A DNA stretch of 64,000 nucleotides from Aristolochia californica (taxonomy: Eukaryota; Streptophyta; Magnoliopsida; Piperales; Aristolochiaceae). Below are positions 1-11,770 of this stretch, piece by piece (within the stretch, counting starts at the first letter, position 1; each line of letters opens with the position of its first letter). The DNA is taken from the NCBI GenBank assembly GCA_029961685.1, contig JARWKL010000012.1, positions 19,639,227-19,703,226 on the forward strand, read 5' to 3'. The position numbers and the translations under genes are program-made. The notes below the pieces were generated by a model. That model worked only from the letters and a program-made list of their open reading frames with translations, did no database searches and was not told where the DNA came from.

Positions 1-1010
1 CCAACGCGACATGCAACGGGTAGAAATGCTCCGGCGATGGATGCGCCATCTTCGGGAACGGCGCCTTCACGTTGTAGTGGTTCACGTCGTCGTGTCTGAA
101 AGCATAGAATGGATCAGTCTTATAGAAACAAATTCAACCGTTGCGAGTACTGAGTGACGTGAGTTGAGCTGTTACCGTCCATCGAGGAGTGCTTCCTTGA
201 GCCATGTATCGAAGGCGAGAGCCCAAGGAAAGACGGGTTCGTTATCAGAACCAAGCACCTGAAGATTATGGGTGGCATTGCCGGAGCCGATGATGAGGAC
301 CCCTTGGTCCCGTAGGGGAGCCAGGGCTTTGCCCATGTTGTAGTGATGGGTTCCGTCCTTGTCGGTTTGGATAGAGAGCTCGACGACGGGAACGTCGGCA
401 TTTGGGTACATGAGAATTAAGGGGACCCATGCGCCGTGGTCGAGCCCCCGGCACTTCTCTTCCTTCACCTGCTCGAATCCTCCCTTGATCAGCAATTCCT
501 TCACTTGATTTGCCAGTTCAGGGGAACCCGGCGCTGGATAACGGAGCTGCAGTGCAGACGGAAACTCGTCATGTTGATTTTTATTAGTGGTAAATGACAA
601 CTTGCAGTGGAAGAAAATGACACAGAAACTATCCAAATCAGTTCAAAATAACGAGAGACATGTAGAATGCAGCCTTCAATTTCGAACAGTTAAACCCCTT
701 CCTCGAAAACGGCTCTAAATTTTCAAAAAGAATGGGAAAGATAAGCGAAAGAAAGAAGGAGAGCAACGGAGTTTAAAAGCCAAACCTGAGGCATGGGCTC
801 AGGAAACATCTGGAAGACGTTGATGGTATCGTTTCGATCAACAACGGTGACGGTGGGTTCAGCCGTTTCCCAGTGAGCGGAGATGATGAGAATACCTCTG
901 GGCTTCGTCGCCAAGATATTCTCCTGCCATTGCTGCAAGAAAGGCCTGACCGGCAGCGAAGCGTCGATGGCCACAGTTGGGGCTCCGTGACCGATGAAGA
1001 AGGTGTCCAT
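1..1010 (-). CDS. LigB-type extradiol dioxygenase, DODA-like (DODA-A), 3' end outside window
   Basis: Three exons on the minus strand: 1010-786, 546-176 and 95 to beyond position 1. Introns follow GT-AG (donor CAG/GTTTGG; acceptor TGCAG/CTC; last donor GTAACA with acceptor TTTCAG). The joined frame is open. It shows the family ligand histidines: GHG (His8), HWET (His46), ATHNL (His168) and EHFYPLH (His222), with spacing like bacterial YgiD/LigB proteins. About 230 of roughly 262 residues lie in the window. Family members are cytosolic non-haem metal enzymes that open catechol rings; in betalain plants they cleave L-DOPA, and in Arabidopsis LigB acts in arabidopyrone synthesis. The substrate here cannot be told from sequence. 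Only this copy and the one at 54762 lack visible lesions. Start chosen because it directly follows the TATA/5'UTR conserved in all copies. Confidence 0.9.
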
Positions 1011-1215
1011 GGTGCTTGAGTCTTTGCAGGGAGACCAAGAAAGAGATTTGCTTATATAGATGTCAATGGAGATTGCAGACGTACATCCCCAATCGACTTG
1101 TTCTCTTTGACCATCTTTTCTTTGGCATCTTTACTTGAGTCCGTTGGTCAAGCGCGGTTTGCGCCGCCGGTCAAAGAGTAGTCACCAAGGGTGGGCGTGT
1201 TTGCTTCAGCCCATC
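1011..1215 (-). promoter_or_regulatory. DODA-A promoter with TATA box and W-box cluster
   Basis: On the minus strand a TATA box (TCTATATAAG, about 1052-1061) lies about 45 bases upstream of the ATG. Further upstream, TTGACC-type W-box cores occur at 1146-1151, 1169-1174 and, in the other orientation, 1107-1112. The block is conserved at 3870-4127, 13095-13305, 22985-23275, 36230-36467 and 45060-45255. W-boxes are WRKY binding sites; regulation by WRKY factors is inference. Confidence 0.6.
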
Positions 1216-2029
1216 TCCTCCCCTATCGGTGATAGATTATTATATAGAGGAAAGTTCTGAAGGTGTGTGATACTTAATAAAAAATTTATATGGCCACCTC
1301 TATTGGATAAGCTGATCATGGCAGCTTTAGAAAATCTATTGAAGGTAATATAATTGTTACAAATTCTGAGAATTAACTTTAAGGTACACACACCTTGAGA
1401 GTAAATTAGCAATCTAAGACAGTATCAGATTATAAACTACTATAAAATTACTATGAAATTTGTGGTTAATTGTGATTTTTGCATGGTTGGTGAGTTTAAT
1501 TTACTGAATCTTTAGTTTAATTAAGTTATAGCCATTGAAATATGATTAAACCTATTCACCCCTCCTCCCCTAGGTTTATCCTTGTATGATTTGATAGTTG
1601 GATCACAAAGTTGTTCGTGGAGATCGAACGAGAGGACTTATAGTCTTGCCATTCACAAACCGATTCCTTTGTGCAATGACACTATAAAATCTTCAATTTT
1701 AGATTCTTTAAAACTGGTAATATAAAAAGCATTTGTAGTTTTTTCTTGTGTACACATTTCCAACTAGGGCTACTAATTAGGAATCTCATAAGAGAAACGA
1801 AGTGGTTGATGTTTGGGTACTCCAAGATGAAAATCATAGAGTAATGGTATGAAGTATGAACATAAAAAGACTGGTTAAATATAATATAAAACCATTACTA
1901 AAAAAATAAGTTGCATGTTATGTTGAAATTGAGGCTCAACATTCCTCTAAGTAGCCTAATTTTGATGATAACAACTTGAATACTTAACCTTGGTCTATGA
2001 AGGGATTCACTCTAGAAGTCAAACCCTTA
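1216..2029. other. Intergenic, probable LTR remnants
   Basis: No gene is visible. Around 1552-1575 an ATTCACCCCTCCTCCCCTAG motif and around 1964-1985 a TTTTGATGATAACAACT motif resemble ends of plant copia LTRs, but no paired LTR was found. Confidence 0.35.
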
Positions 2030-3263
2030 GGGGCGGTTAGTCAACTTGAAGTCCGAGATGAAGATCAACCGCATTACGCCCTTCATCAGTTGAAGTCGTT
2101 AGTGGAGCGCAGATGACATTTCATCAGGATGTAGGGGATGAAGCGATCCTTCATCTCCACGATATAAAAAAATTTAAATGGTATCCAACCCTTTTTGTCA
2201 TTCATCCAGATGAAGGACGTGCGATGGTCCGATTTCGTTCGATTTCGATTGTCTTCGATTTTGACATTTGGGCATCAATTGCGTAATTTCTACTTCAATT
2301 AGGCATCGATTTCCCCATTCGGCAAAGAGCTTCTGACGCTATTGGCGTTGTTGCCGTAGAAGACGATGACCGCTTTTCTCCGTGATCTCCTGCCATGTTG
2401 CCGTTCGGAGAAGACAACCCTGCGTTGTTCGAAGACGACGACATCTTGCAGAAAAAAAATTTCTGCCCGAGCCGCCTCAACCTAGTCCGAGTTAGCTCGG
2501 AATACTGCTTAGGCGAGGGGGAGAAGAAGAAGTTGATCTCCCAAACTGTTCAGCGCCGAGAAGAGGAAGATGAAGCACTGTTCATCAATTTTTCCTAAGC
2601 TAGGAAAAATTAATTGAGCGTCGAGTTTAATTAACTCATTTTTATAATTAATAAAATCAATGGTTTTAAATTTAATGGAAAAATATTTTTAATTAATAAT
2701 ATGTAAAAATATATAGTGTGTTAAAGTTAGTATTTGATAGATATTTCCTGTTTAATCATGATTTTTTATGTTAAAGAATACCATATATTATCAATAAATT
2801 AATAACTTAAATGTATTATATTCGTTTAAGTTATTTTTAACGTTATTTATCTATTTTTTATGATTAATCTTGTGCACAGTTAATTGACTCACGTAATTAT
2901 TGTATTAATGTACAATAAATAGTAATCTTTAACTAATATAATATATAATTAAATTAATTAGTACATTAATATATTTTAGTTATACATTAAATTAGTTATT
3001 CGTGTAATAATAATGTTTATTTTAACTAATTTAATGTTTAAGTATTATATTTTAATTAAATATACTTTACAAGTTACTAATTCTTTTATTTTTTGTGTTT
3101 TCCTCATTTGGGGGCACTAATACTAGAAATTGTTTTCCAGTGGACATGAACTTGTCCACACTAACACCCATTTCGAAGACGAAGATCATGTAGATGCATG
3201 AGATGAAGATGAAGATGAAGAAGATGATGAAGATCAAATTTTCGTTTTGTTGACTAACCCCCC
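2030..3263. mobile_element. Non-autonomous PIF/Harbinger-like derivative
   Basis: Bounded by an imperfect terminal inverted repeat: GGGGCGGTTAGTCAAC at the left and GTTGACTAACCCCCC at the right. The left flank is TTA, the typical Harbinger target, while the right flank is ATA, so the duplication is imperfect. The right 160 bases match the right end of the larger element ending at 11770 (shared GGGGCACTAAYACT block at about 3112 and the Harbinger end at about 11630). The AT-rich interior matches 10800-11600, and 2230-2330 resembles 7090-7170. No Myb-like or transposase sequence remains, so this is an internal-deletion derivative of about 1.23 kb. Confidence 0.65.
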
Positions 3264-3869
3264 ATAGAAGCATTTGTTCCAATCAATCAGTAGAAAAGAA
3301 AAAAAAAAGTGTCAAATCCCAATTATAGAAGGTATTGAATTTTAATGAGAAGTTGATCCCTATAGAAATAGATTCAGTGTAGCAGTCAAACCCATATAGA
3401 GGAGTCGGTCCAATCTGCCAGTAGAAAGAAACTGGAAAATTTTGATAAAGTTACAACAAAATTTTTCCACTAGTTGAAAGCTCTATGTGGATTTGAGCAG
3501 AGTTTCTAGTGTTTTTTGCTCTTTCTCCTCTACAAGAAAAAATGAGAATAAAAAAAAAAAGGTGAAGAAAAATAAGAAAAAAAAAACAGAATGAAGAACA
3601 ATTTTTAAAGATGAAAAATATAAATAATCACTTCATACCATTGAAAGAAATATTGAAATTGAATATCAACACAGTTAAGTTATTAAGTCAGTCTAAAAGG
3701 GGAAGGACTACAATTTTTTTATTAAGTATTAGATATCTTGAGACTTTTCCTCTAATATAATAATGTATCACATATTGTGCCATGACACACGATTTAGAGA
3801 CAAAGAACGTGATTTACTTAACTGAGCTTTATCTTATATTTTAAAGGAGATTAGTAAATATGGGCAGAT
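3264..3869 (+). repeat. Upstream segment shared by DODA copies
   Basis: Non-coding sequence that recurs upstream of other DODA promoters: 3437-3515 matches 12066-12145 and 44545-44630, and 3610-3860 matches parts of 13020-13090, 23000-23110 and 44830-45060. It appears to be the ancestral spacer of the DODA tandem array, interrupted by the Harbinger derivative just to its left. Confidence 0.5.
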
Positions 3870-4127
3870 GTGATTACATTAATCAAGCCACAGCTGTTTA
3901 GATTTGGCAAGGGAGGTGATGGGCTCAAGCAAACACGCCCATCCTTGCTGACAGCTCTTTGACTGGCGGCGCAAACCACTCTTGACCAACTGGCTCAAGT
4001 AACCACGCTAAAGAAAAGATGGTCAAAGAGGAGAAGTCGATTGGGCGTGTCTGTCGTCTTCAATCTCCATTGACATCTATATAAAGCAAATCCTCTTTCT
4101 TGGTCTCCCTGCAAAGACTCAAGCACC
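3870..4127 (+). promoter_or_regulatory. DODA-B promoter
   Basis: Same module as the DODA-A promoter: W-box cores TTGACT (3959), TTGACC (3982) and GGTCAA (4021), then a TATA box (CTATATAAAG, about 4077-4086) and the conserved 5'UTR before the ATG at 4128. It now drives only a pseudogene. Confidence 0.6.
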
Positions 4128-4816
4128 ATGGACACCTTCTTCATTGGTCATGGAGCCCCAACTGTGGCTATCAACGCTTCGCTGCCGGTCAGGCCTTTCT
4201 TGCAGCAATGGCGGGAATATCTTGGCGACGAAGCCCAGAGGTATTCTCATCATCTCCGCTCACTGGGAAACAGCTGAACCCACCGTCACCGTTGTTGATC
4301 GAAACGATACCATCAACGTCTTCCAGATGTTTCCTGATCCCATGCCTCAGGTTTGGCTTTTGAACTCTGCTGCTCTCCTTTTTTTCTTTCAGTTATCTTT
4401 CCCATTCTGTTCGATATTTGAGAGCTGTTTCGAGGAAGGAGTTTGACTGTCCGATATTGAACGCTGTATTCTACATGTCTCTCGTTATTTTGGAATGATT
4501 TGGATAGTTTCTGTGTCATTTTCTTCCACTGCAAGTTGTCATTTACCACTAACAAAAATCAACATGACGAGTATCCGTCTGCACTGCAGCTCCGTTATCC
4601 AGCGCCGGGTTCCCCAGAACTGGCAAAGCAAGTGAAGGAATTGCTGATTAAAGGAGGATTCGAGCAGGTGAAGGAAGAGAAGTGCCGGGGCATTTCTACC
4701 CGTTGCATGTCGCGTTGGGGGCTGCTGGCGTGAAGGCGAAGGCGGAACCCATCCACCACAGCTGGTCTCTGGCTTCTCTCTCTTATGCCTCCTACCGTTT
4801 CGCAGCGTCTCAATGA
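4128..4816 (+). pseudogene. DODA-B pseudogene (frameshift plus exon2-exon3 deletion)
   Basis: Exon 1 (4128-4350) is 2 bases short near 4211-4216 compared with DODA-A, shifting the frame after residue 28. Exon 2 begins normally at 4590 but after its KCRG codons jumps straight into the middle of exon 3, removing the remainder of exon 2, intron 2 and the start of exon 3. Both breakpoints carry a CCGG(G/A)G sequence, so a microhomology deletion is likely. His168 and the LDHGAW region are missing, so no enzyme can be made. The same two lesions occur in DODA-E at 36468, so they predate the segmental duplication. Confidence 0.92.
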
Positions 4817-5280
4817 TGCTTTAATTCGTTTTTCATTACTCAATTTGTTTTTCCATGTACTTCAATTCTTTTCTCCTCCGTCTGTATTAGATTTGTTATG
4901 CTCTAATAAAGCCATTAGCCTCATCAACACTATTTTTCAAATACTTATTGCTTCTGGTTCTCAACGTTCTCATTCCAATTTTGGCTTTTCCGTGGTTGCT
5001 GTATTTAACAAACAAAAATGATCACATGGCTTTAATTAAAAATTTAAGGAACAGGACATGCCGCCATTAGAATGTCTTATAACTTGCAGTAACTACTCTT
5101 ATGTTTTCTTGTGGTTCTGGCGGATCAATAACAAAAATAGAACAAACGCCAATTCTCAGCTATGAAACATTTTAGACCGTCATTTTCTCCAAACGTCCAG
5201 CCGAGTCCAAAGGTTCTCCGTTCTTCAATCTTTCCAAACATAGCCGATTTCTGTTTTTTTTTTTTCTCGGCAGGAAGCAC
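4817..5280 (+). other. DODA-B 3' flank and inhibitor-gene upstream region
   Basis: The first 200 bases are the DODA 3' UTR (CTAATAAAG about 4900, conserved after DODA-D, DODA-E and partly DODA-C). The rest is upstream sequence of the inhibitor gene; no other gene seen. Confidence 0.6.
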
Positions 5281-5290
5281 TATATATATA
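5281..5290 (+). promoter_or_regulatory. TATA box of inhibitor gene 1
   Basis: TATATATATA. Transcription would normally start about 30 bases downstream, after the in-frame ATG at 5302, which supports the ATG at 5347 as the true start. Confidence 0.7.
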
Positions 5291-5346
5291 GACAAGTTAC
5301 AATGATCAGATCCCATCAGAACCCAGAAAAAAAATTAAAAAATAAA

Positions 5347-5907
5347 ATGGCTGCCAAGTCTCTCGTTTCTGTGCTGCCTCTCCTCTGCCTTGTCTTCGTC
5401 TCCGTCCAAACTCCTCACGTTGCAAATGCCCATGGCATCTCCTACATCAACAAAATCTGTCAGAGAGCCACCCGGTTCAACCCCGCTATCAAGCTCGATT
5501 TCTGCGTCACTTCCCTCCAAACCGTTCCGGAGAGCTACACCACAGAGATCGCTGGACTATTGAAGATCACCACCGATTTGGCTCTGCAGAATGCTTCAAG
5601 AACAAGTGGTCTCATCAAGAAGATGAACTCTGTAGCTTGCGAAGACTTGACCAAGGACCAATTGAATACCTGCCTCAATGCCTACACTTCTGCCGTTTCC
5701 TCTTTGCAGGAAAGCGCTCAGGCCTTTGCCGCTAAAAAGTACGACGGAGCCAAGTTGGGGGTGGTACTGGATGGGGCAGCACAGTGCGAGAAGGCGTTTG
5801 AGAATGGAAATGGGTCTCTGTTAGCTGATGAGAACAGCAATCTCCGTCAGCTCGTCACCATTGCTCAGGCCTTGCACCGTTTCGCTACCAAACACTCGAA
5901 ACATTGA
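5347..5907 (+). CDS. Secreted invertase/pectin methylesterase inhibitor-like protein, copy 1
   Basis: Single-exon gene of 186 residues. Residues 1-28 form a signal peptide (MAAKSL, hydrophobic core, cleavage after VANA). The mature part is a predicted four-helix bundle with four conserved cysteines: a first pair spaced C-x14-C (CQRATRF...LDFC) as in the Platanus Pla a 1 type of putative invertase inhibitor rather than the shorter spacing of classical PMEIs, and a later pair (LNTC, AQCEKAF) plus one extra cysteine (VACED). Such proteins act in the apoplast or vacuole, capping cell-wall invertase or pectin methylesterase; which enzyme is bound here is unknown. Start chosen at 5347 because of TATA position and signal peptide. 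The protein is identical to copy 2 at 37685. Confidence 0.92.
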   Translation: MAAKSLVSVLPLLCLVFVSVQTPHVANAHGISYINKICQRATRFNPAIKLDFCVTSLQTVPESYTTEIAGLLKITTDLALQNASRTSGLIKKMNSVACEDLTKDQLNTCLNAYTSAVSSLQESAQAFAAKKYDGAKLGVVLDGAAQCEKAFENGNGSLLADENSNLRQLVTIAQALHRFATKHSKH

Positions 5908-6767
5908 TAATTTGATCTTTCTTCTTCGTTCTTGGTGTGCCATTACTTTGTCCATCTCCTGTTTTTTATGTTGTCTGGATCAATTAAGCTGCAGTCCATA
6001 ATAAAATAATTGGGAAGAGAAGAAGTGAAGAGAAATTTCATTGTTGTTACTGTTCAAACTCTTATCCTGCAATGGTTACATCTCTTTGAATCATAGTGAC
6101 TTTGATTGCTCCCTCATATGTGATTCATCTCTCTTTGGAAGAACGAGTTCTGTTTATATTAATGTAGAAGAATCACAAGGGTTTATATAGGTTTTGCAAA
6201 ACCCTTAATTGAAAAATAAAATCTCAAGGACATCTTCCAACTAGGTGTCATCTAGGCGTGTTGACAAATTTATATAAATCAATGCTTAATCATTCATTTT
6301 TTCTCCCATTAATTTTGAATCTTGAATTCCTTCATGTAATTGATTGGAGTGATTTGAAATAACTTATCTCCTTGATTGATATGGGTAGATTGATCATGAC
6401 TTGTAGGAGATCCTTGACTACCTTTGGAAGGTTATATTGGGACCTGCATACGAGAATTGTATGGATGAATTTATCTATAGCCATTCATGGGGACTTCCCT
6501 CTTTGTGGGGATGAGATGGACTTCACCCTTGCTTGGATTTGCATAGGTGACATATCCCACTTTGCTTCATGTGCCACCTTTGTGTGAGTTTGTTCTTCCT
6601 TTATATTTGTGGACATTGTTGTAGCTTGGAATAATGTATCCTCTTGTTCATATCTTTGAGTGTTGATATGTCTTTGTTTCTTATCATTGGATAGTAGAGA
6701 AATCCACTAAGTCAATCAATCCTTTTCAAAAATTGGATGTGTTATACTTCAATTTAGTACACATAGG
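5908..6767 (+). other. Non-coding 3' flank of inhibitor gene 1
   Basis: Contains the 3' UTR (AATAAAAT about 5998) and then AT-rich sequence duplicated at 38246-39104. No gene recognised. The stretch from about 6150 faintly resembles 63730-63900 (short open blocks such as GGTTTATATAG and GTCATCTA), suggesting a dispersed repeat. Confidence 0.4.
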
Positions 6768-7289
6768 TTGATGAACTTCTTCCCCCCTGAAAGGAAAAAT
6801 TTATCGTCATTCGCTATTCTCCTCTCCCGCTCCCTCGGCCTTCGTCTCCCGACGATTTTTCTCGCCCCATCTTCGTCCTCTTGTCTTCGCTCTCTCTGCT
6901 CCCTCTACTTTCTCTCGTCATCTCACGTTTTTGTTGTCAATTTTCTCTCGTCATCGCTCGATTTTTTCACCCCATCTTCCTCTTCTCTTCTACACATCTC
7001 CTCTCCATTTCTCTCTCGGCCTCACTCTCGGCCTTCCTCTCCCTTCTCGTTCTCGCTCTTCTCTTTCCTCCCCCCTCCCAATTTCCTTCGATTTTCTTTG
7101 ATTTTTTACATTTAGGCGTCGATTTCTTCGATTGGGCTTAGATTTCCCCATTTGGCGGTGGTTTTCCCCAAATTTCAGAAGGTAAGCCAAAACCCTAATT
7201 TTTTTCAACTAATTTAGTGTTTTATTTGATTTAATTTTAATTTCTGTGTGTAATTTATCTTGATTGTGGCCTAATTATGAGATTTAGGG

Positions 7290-7670
7290 TTCAATTTCGT
7301 CTTGATAGGGTTTAATTTCGGGATTAGAGTTGGGGTTTGGGACTTTTAGGGTTTTAAGGTCTAGGGTTTAGTCTTTAGGTCTGGCATTAGGGTTTATGTT
7401 TTGTTTTGTTTTTTAAAATAGGGTTCTCAATTTTTGGGGTGATAGTGTTTTAAGTGGGGCTTTTAGGGGTTTTAAGGTCTAGGGTTTACGGTTTGGGGCT
7501 TTTAGGGGTTTTAAGGTCTAGGGTTTAGGCTTTGGGACTTTTAGGGGTTTATGTTTTAGGGTTTTTAGGGGTTTTAAGGTCTAGGGTTTAGGGTTTTAGA
7601 GTTTGGGACTTTTAGGGCTTATTTTAATATGTTAGGGTTCTCAGTTAGGGTTTAGGATTAGGGGGTTTAG
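7290..7670 (+). repeat. Telomere-like minisatellite inside Harbinger element
   Basis: Dense TTTAGGG/CTAGGGTTTA motifs arranged in a degenerate unit of about 38 bases (GGTTTGGGGCTTTTAGGGG then TTTTAAGGTCTAGGGTTTA). The plant telomere repeat is TTTAGGG, but the arrangement is irregular and lies within a transposon duplicated at 39660-40080, so it is not a chromosome end. Confidence 0.75.
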
Positions 7671-8077
7671 TCCAGTTTAAACAAGGCTGAGTCGCCTACA
7701 CGGGCGTCCATTAGCCAAAGAAACCCGACCCCCATCAATGACGATGTACGGTTCGTAGTGACTGCGAAGTCATATGAGGCTCTACCAGGGGTGTTTGGTG
7801 AATTTTGACTTGATGAGTTTGTGTTTGCATTGTTCTAGTCATCTGCAATGAAATTAGTTCGATTAATTTTGAAATATTTTAGAATGTTGTTGAATATGTT
7901 TGAAGTGCTATGGAATGCTTTTGCCATGTGGTGAGGAGATTTTGGTGTTATAAATATCCACCACATGGTATTTTGTTATTTGTTGGTTGTGTTTCTGTGT
8001 GTTCCTAGTTACTACGACGGGTAATGGTTTTCTGATAAAAAAATTTCCTTGAGGACCATCTCGAATTTAGATTATAA

Positions 8078-9015
8078 ATGGCTGGAAGAAGCCAACAAAC
8101 TCCTTGATCATATGACATTTGGACCTTCGATGATGACAACAAAATGCTCGATCTCTTGGTTGAGCAAATCAATGTGGGGAACAGGATGCCCAATGGGGTT
8201 TGGAAGCATGAAGTGTATTTGGATTGTGTCAATAGGTTCAATGAAGACGTAGCTAATAAAAAAACTGTTGAGCAACTCAAGAATCGAACAAGATCATAGA
8301 AGAAAATATACCAAACAGTAACGAGCTGTCTCAACACTAGTGGGTTCGGTTGGGATGCAACCACACATTGAGTTATTGCATGTCATTCTATATAGCAAGA
8401 TTATATCAAGGTCAATAAATTATGATGTACTGTAAAACATTTTGTATATTTTCTGCATTACTAGAACTCTATTCCAAGTAGTCTAAATAATGTTTTATCC
8501 TTGTAGGAGCATAAAGAAGTTGAAAAGTATAGACAACAAGGTTGCCCCCTTTATGACAAATTGGCTTTAGTAGTGGGAAGAAAATCCAGCATGAGGAAGA
8601 AAATTCACGCTGGGACATTCTTGAGGATGTTGATTTAGGTAGAGATATTCTTTCGCCATTCTTTATAGAAATTGAGTTGGCACCTGATCAGTCTCCAAGT
8701 GCTAACCCGTCAACTTCAAGTCGTCATAGAAAGAGACCGCAAATGGGCACCGATGATAGTATCGTGTTCGTTGATACAATGAAAGAAATTGCCACCCTAT
8801 TGCGTGAAACTATAATAAAACCTAAAGATGATAAAACCGTCGGAGAGAATTGGTATGAAGCCCTCACAGAAATCCCGGACCTGTCAATAGAGATGAAGTA
8901 TCGCGCTTCTCTATTGTTAGATACACCAACGAAGAAGGACATGTTTACGAAGCTGCCAGTGGAAGAGCGACTCGGTTTGCTTAGATTTTTTTTTCTGGTA
9001 AAATGTAGTCAATAG
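8078..9015 (+). pseudogene. Harbinger ORF1: Myb/SANT-like DNA-binding protein, broken
   Basis: Exon 1 (8078-8410) encodes a Myb_DNA-bind_3-type domain (WTFDDDNKMLDLLVEQ, LKNRTR, SGFGWD, QDYIK). Exon 2 starts at 8507 after TTGTAG (EHKEVEKY, PLYDKL) and its C-terminal part is open from 8677 to 9015 (VGENWYEALTEIPDL). Stops lie after residue 9 (TGA), at 8297 (TAG, a TGG tryptophan codon in copy 2) and further on. This protein normally partners the transposase in DNA binding and nuclear import. The first stop is shared with copy 2. Confidence 0.8.
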
Positions 9016-9333
9016 TTTTAAGTACACTATCTATTTTGGGAAACTTGTTTTGAAGTTTAATTATGTTTTTTTAGTTATGACTTTATAAGACATATCATTG
9101 ATAGATTATGAATGTTATTATGGTTAAGATATGGGTTTTCATGATTGTTGTGTTCTTATTGTGCGGATGAATATTGTGGGTGTGTGATTGGAGATGGTTT
9201 TATATAGGTGTGATTGAAAATAGGTTATGATTGAATATAAGGGTATGTTTTTGTGTTTATGACATTTAGGAAGAAACATGAATTATTTTTGAAGTCGTCA
9301 TTGTGTTTGTGGTGATTGTATTTGCAGGTTTCC

Positions 9334-10691
9334 ATGGAAGACAAAAATAGGAATGTAAGAATGATAGCAATCACATGTCTTATATACATAATGGGAAGAT
9401 ACTATCTCAACCATAGGTATAGATGTGCACTACATGCTCGTGGGATTGGTAGTCCGATTTATTTTCAAAAGGCATTAGCGAAATTACCTGTTAAATTTTG
9501 AAAAGTTTACAGGATGAATCAAATTGTGTTTAAAAAAATAGCAAAGATATTTTAAAGTAAATTATTTTTATCACCCACAAAGACCATCTTAGTGGAAGAA
9601 CAACTTGCATATTTTCTCATAATTGTTGGTCAAGGACAAACATATAGTGTCATAACAAAGATATTTGATAGATCAAATTGGACTATAAGTAGGTATTTCA
9701 ATAAGGTGTTGAATGCTGTTATCAAACTTCGGCCTGATTACATCAAACGACCTTCAAAACGGACTCAGTCGAAGATTTTAAACAATCTAATGTTTTATCC
9801 GTATTTTAAGGTAACATCACTTGGCATCTAATGAATAATTTTAGATTAATATTTAGAGTTACTTTATATTAATTGAAATGATATAATTAGGATTGATGGA
9901 ACTCATATCAAAGCAAACATCCCACTTGAAGAACAACAAAGGTTCTGGAACAGAAAGGGCTATCTCTCACAAAATGTGATGGCAACACGTACATTTGATA
10001 TGCAATTCACTTATGTACTTGTTGGATGGGAGGGATCAACAACTGATTCCCGTGTATTGAAGGACGCATTGACTCGCCGAAATATAATCTATGTACCTGA
10101 AGGTAAATAATAAATTTTTATGTAGTAATTTTTTTTTATTTTATCTTCAATTATCTTATGTGGAAAATATTTTGTACAGTAGGTAAATATTATCTAGTCG
10201 ATGCTGGTTATGCAAATATGCCAGGATTTTTGGCTCCATATTGAGGAACTCGTTATCATCTACAAGAATTTGGAGACAACCTTCCTAGAAATGATAAAGA
10301 GTTATTCAACCGAAGGCACTCATCTTTGAGGAATACTATTGAACGAACTTTTGGTGCTTTAAAAGCTCGATTCCAAATGTTGAAAGGCGCTCCTCCATTT
10401 TCTTATAAGATCTAGATGAAAATTGTAATAGCTTGTTGCATATTACACAATTATATACGTAAAAAGGATTACAATGATATGTTTGAATTGGAAGATGATG
10501 ATTCAGATGATGAGGTTGGTGGAGGAGCTGATGAGGTCCAATTCGCAAGTGAAAATTCGGATGAAGATAACGATGATCTTGGGGATGAAGGCAACCTATC
10601 AACAACAATGCGGGGGCGTCGTGCATTAGAATCCACTAGAGCTGCACAATTTCTAGATGTCATAACGACTAGCATGTGGAATGATTATTAG
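9334..10691 (+). pseudogene. Harbinger DDE transposase (HARBI1/DDE_Tnp_4), broken
   Basis: Begins after acceptor TTTGCAG with MEDKNRNVRMIA. The N-terminal helix-turn-helix part is at 9592-9831 (VEEQLAYFL, SNWTISRYF). The catalytic triad is visible: first Asp in DGTHIKA (9895), second in VDAGYAN (10200), Glu in NTIERTFGALKARF (10341). The C-terminus has an acidic tail ending MWNDY. Two short introns interrupt it (9810-9890 and 10104-10185). Stops after PVKF and at the end of APY and KI, and a deletion of about 15 bases before DGTH compared with copy 2, make it non-functional. Confidence 0.85.
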
Positions 10692-11770
10692 TGGTTGTAC
10701 TTTGTTGCTTTAGAACATGTATGTTGTCGTTCGTATGTACTAAACTAGTAAGTTGATGATGTTAAACGCACGAACTCGTTGTTAAAAATAATTTACATTA
10801 ATTATATTCATTTTTATTATTTTATACTTTTTTTTACGTGTTTACAATTTATTCTAGTCACATGTAATTAGTATATTAATTTATAATTAACTGTAATCAT
10901 TAATTGGTATAATTATCCAATTGCTATAATTAATTAAACAAATGGTTTTACATTTTGTGTTAATATTTTATTAATTATTAATAAGTAAAAATAATTAATT
11001 GGTTCAATTATCCAATTAATTAAACCATTAGATTTTCATTTTGTCTGAATATATTATTAATTAATAATATATAAAATATATATTATGTCATTGATAAATT
11101 AATATATTTATTTATTTATTATGTATTTTTTATTTTTTATTAAAATAGTGAGTTTTAATTTTAAACTATATCTTATGTAATTAAGAAATAATTTATTTTT
11201 TTATTATATTCACTTATGTTATTTTTAATTTTTTTATATTTTAAATAATTTATTCTAGTCACACATAATTAGTATATTAATTTATAATAAATTGTAATCA
11301 TTAATTGGTTTAATTATCCAATTTATATAATTAATTAAACGATTAGGTTTATTTAGTATATTCTCTTATGTTATTTTTTAATTTTTTTATTAATTTTGTA
11401 TTATTTATTCTAGTCACACATAATTATTGTTTTAATTTATAATAAACTATAATCATTAAGTAATATAATATAGTTTTTCATTAATTAGGATATTAATATA
11501 TTCTAATACTACACGTTAAGTGTAGTAACCATGTTTATTTTGGTTAATTATATGTTTAGGTATATGTTCTATTTAAGTATATTATAAAATGTTACTCATT
11601 CTCTTCTTGATATCATATTTTTCATTTGGAGACATTAACACTGGAATCTGTTTTCTAGCCACTTGAACTCGTCTACACTAATACCCAACATGAGTTGAAG
11701 TTGAATCAATTCATTTCACTTCAATTTAATTTTTCACTTCAATTCAAGTTCATTGTGGACTAACCCCCCC

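Larger units (their letters stand above)
6768..11770 (+). mobile_element. PIF/Harbinger-type DNA transposon, copy 1 (defective)
   Basis: Carries the two genes expected of plant PIF/Harbinger elements in order: a Myb/SANT-like protein (8078-9015) and a DDE transposase (9334-10691). The right end is GGACTAACCCCCCC at 11770, matching the TIR of the small derivative at 2030-3263. I see no matching left TIR; the left limit is placed where the pyrimidine-rich leader begins and is uncertain. AT-rich subterminal sequence 10800-11600 contains about three copies of a 90-base repeat beginning TAGTCACAYRTAATTA (10858, 11258, 11412). Confidence 0.8.

Noticed and set aside
172..636. Minus-strand 154-codon open frame as a stand-alone gene
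   Set aside because: It is exon 2 of DODA-A plus read-through into both introns; splice sites and comparison with 54762-56246 define the real exon.
6768..7141. Ser/Phe/Leu-rich open frames at 6768-7141 (and 39100-39483)
   Set aside because: Low-complexity pyrimidine-rich leader of the Harbinger element; frame not kept between the two copies.
7290..7670. Chromosome end (telomere)
   Set aside because: Repeats are degenerate, internal to a duplicated transposon and flanked on both sides by unrelated sequence.
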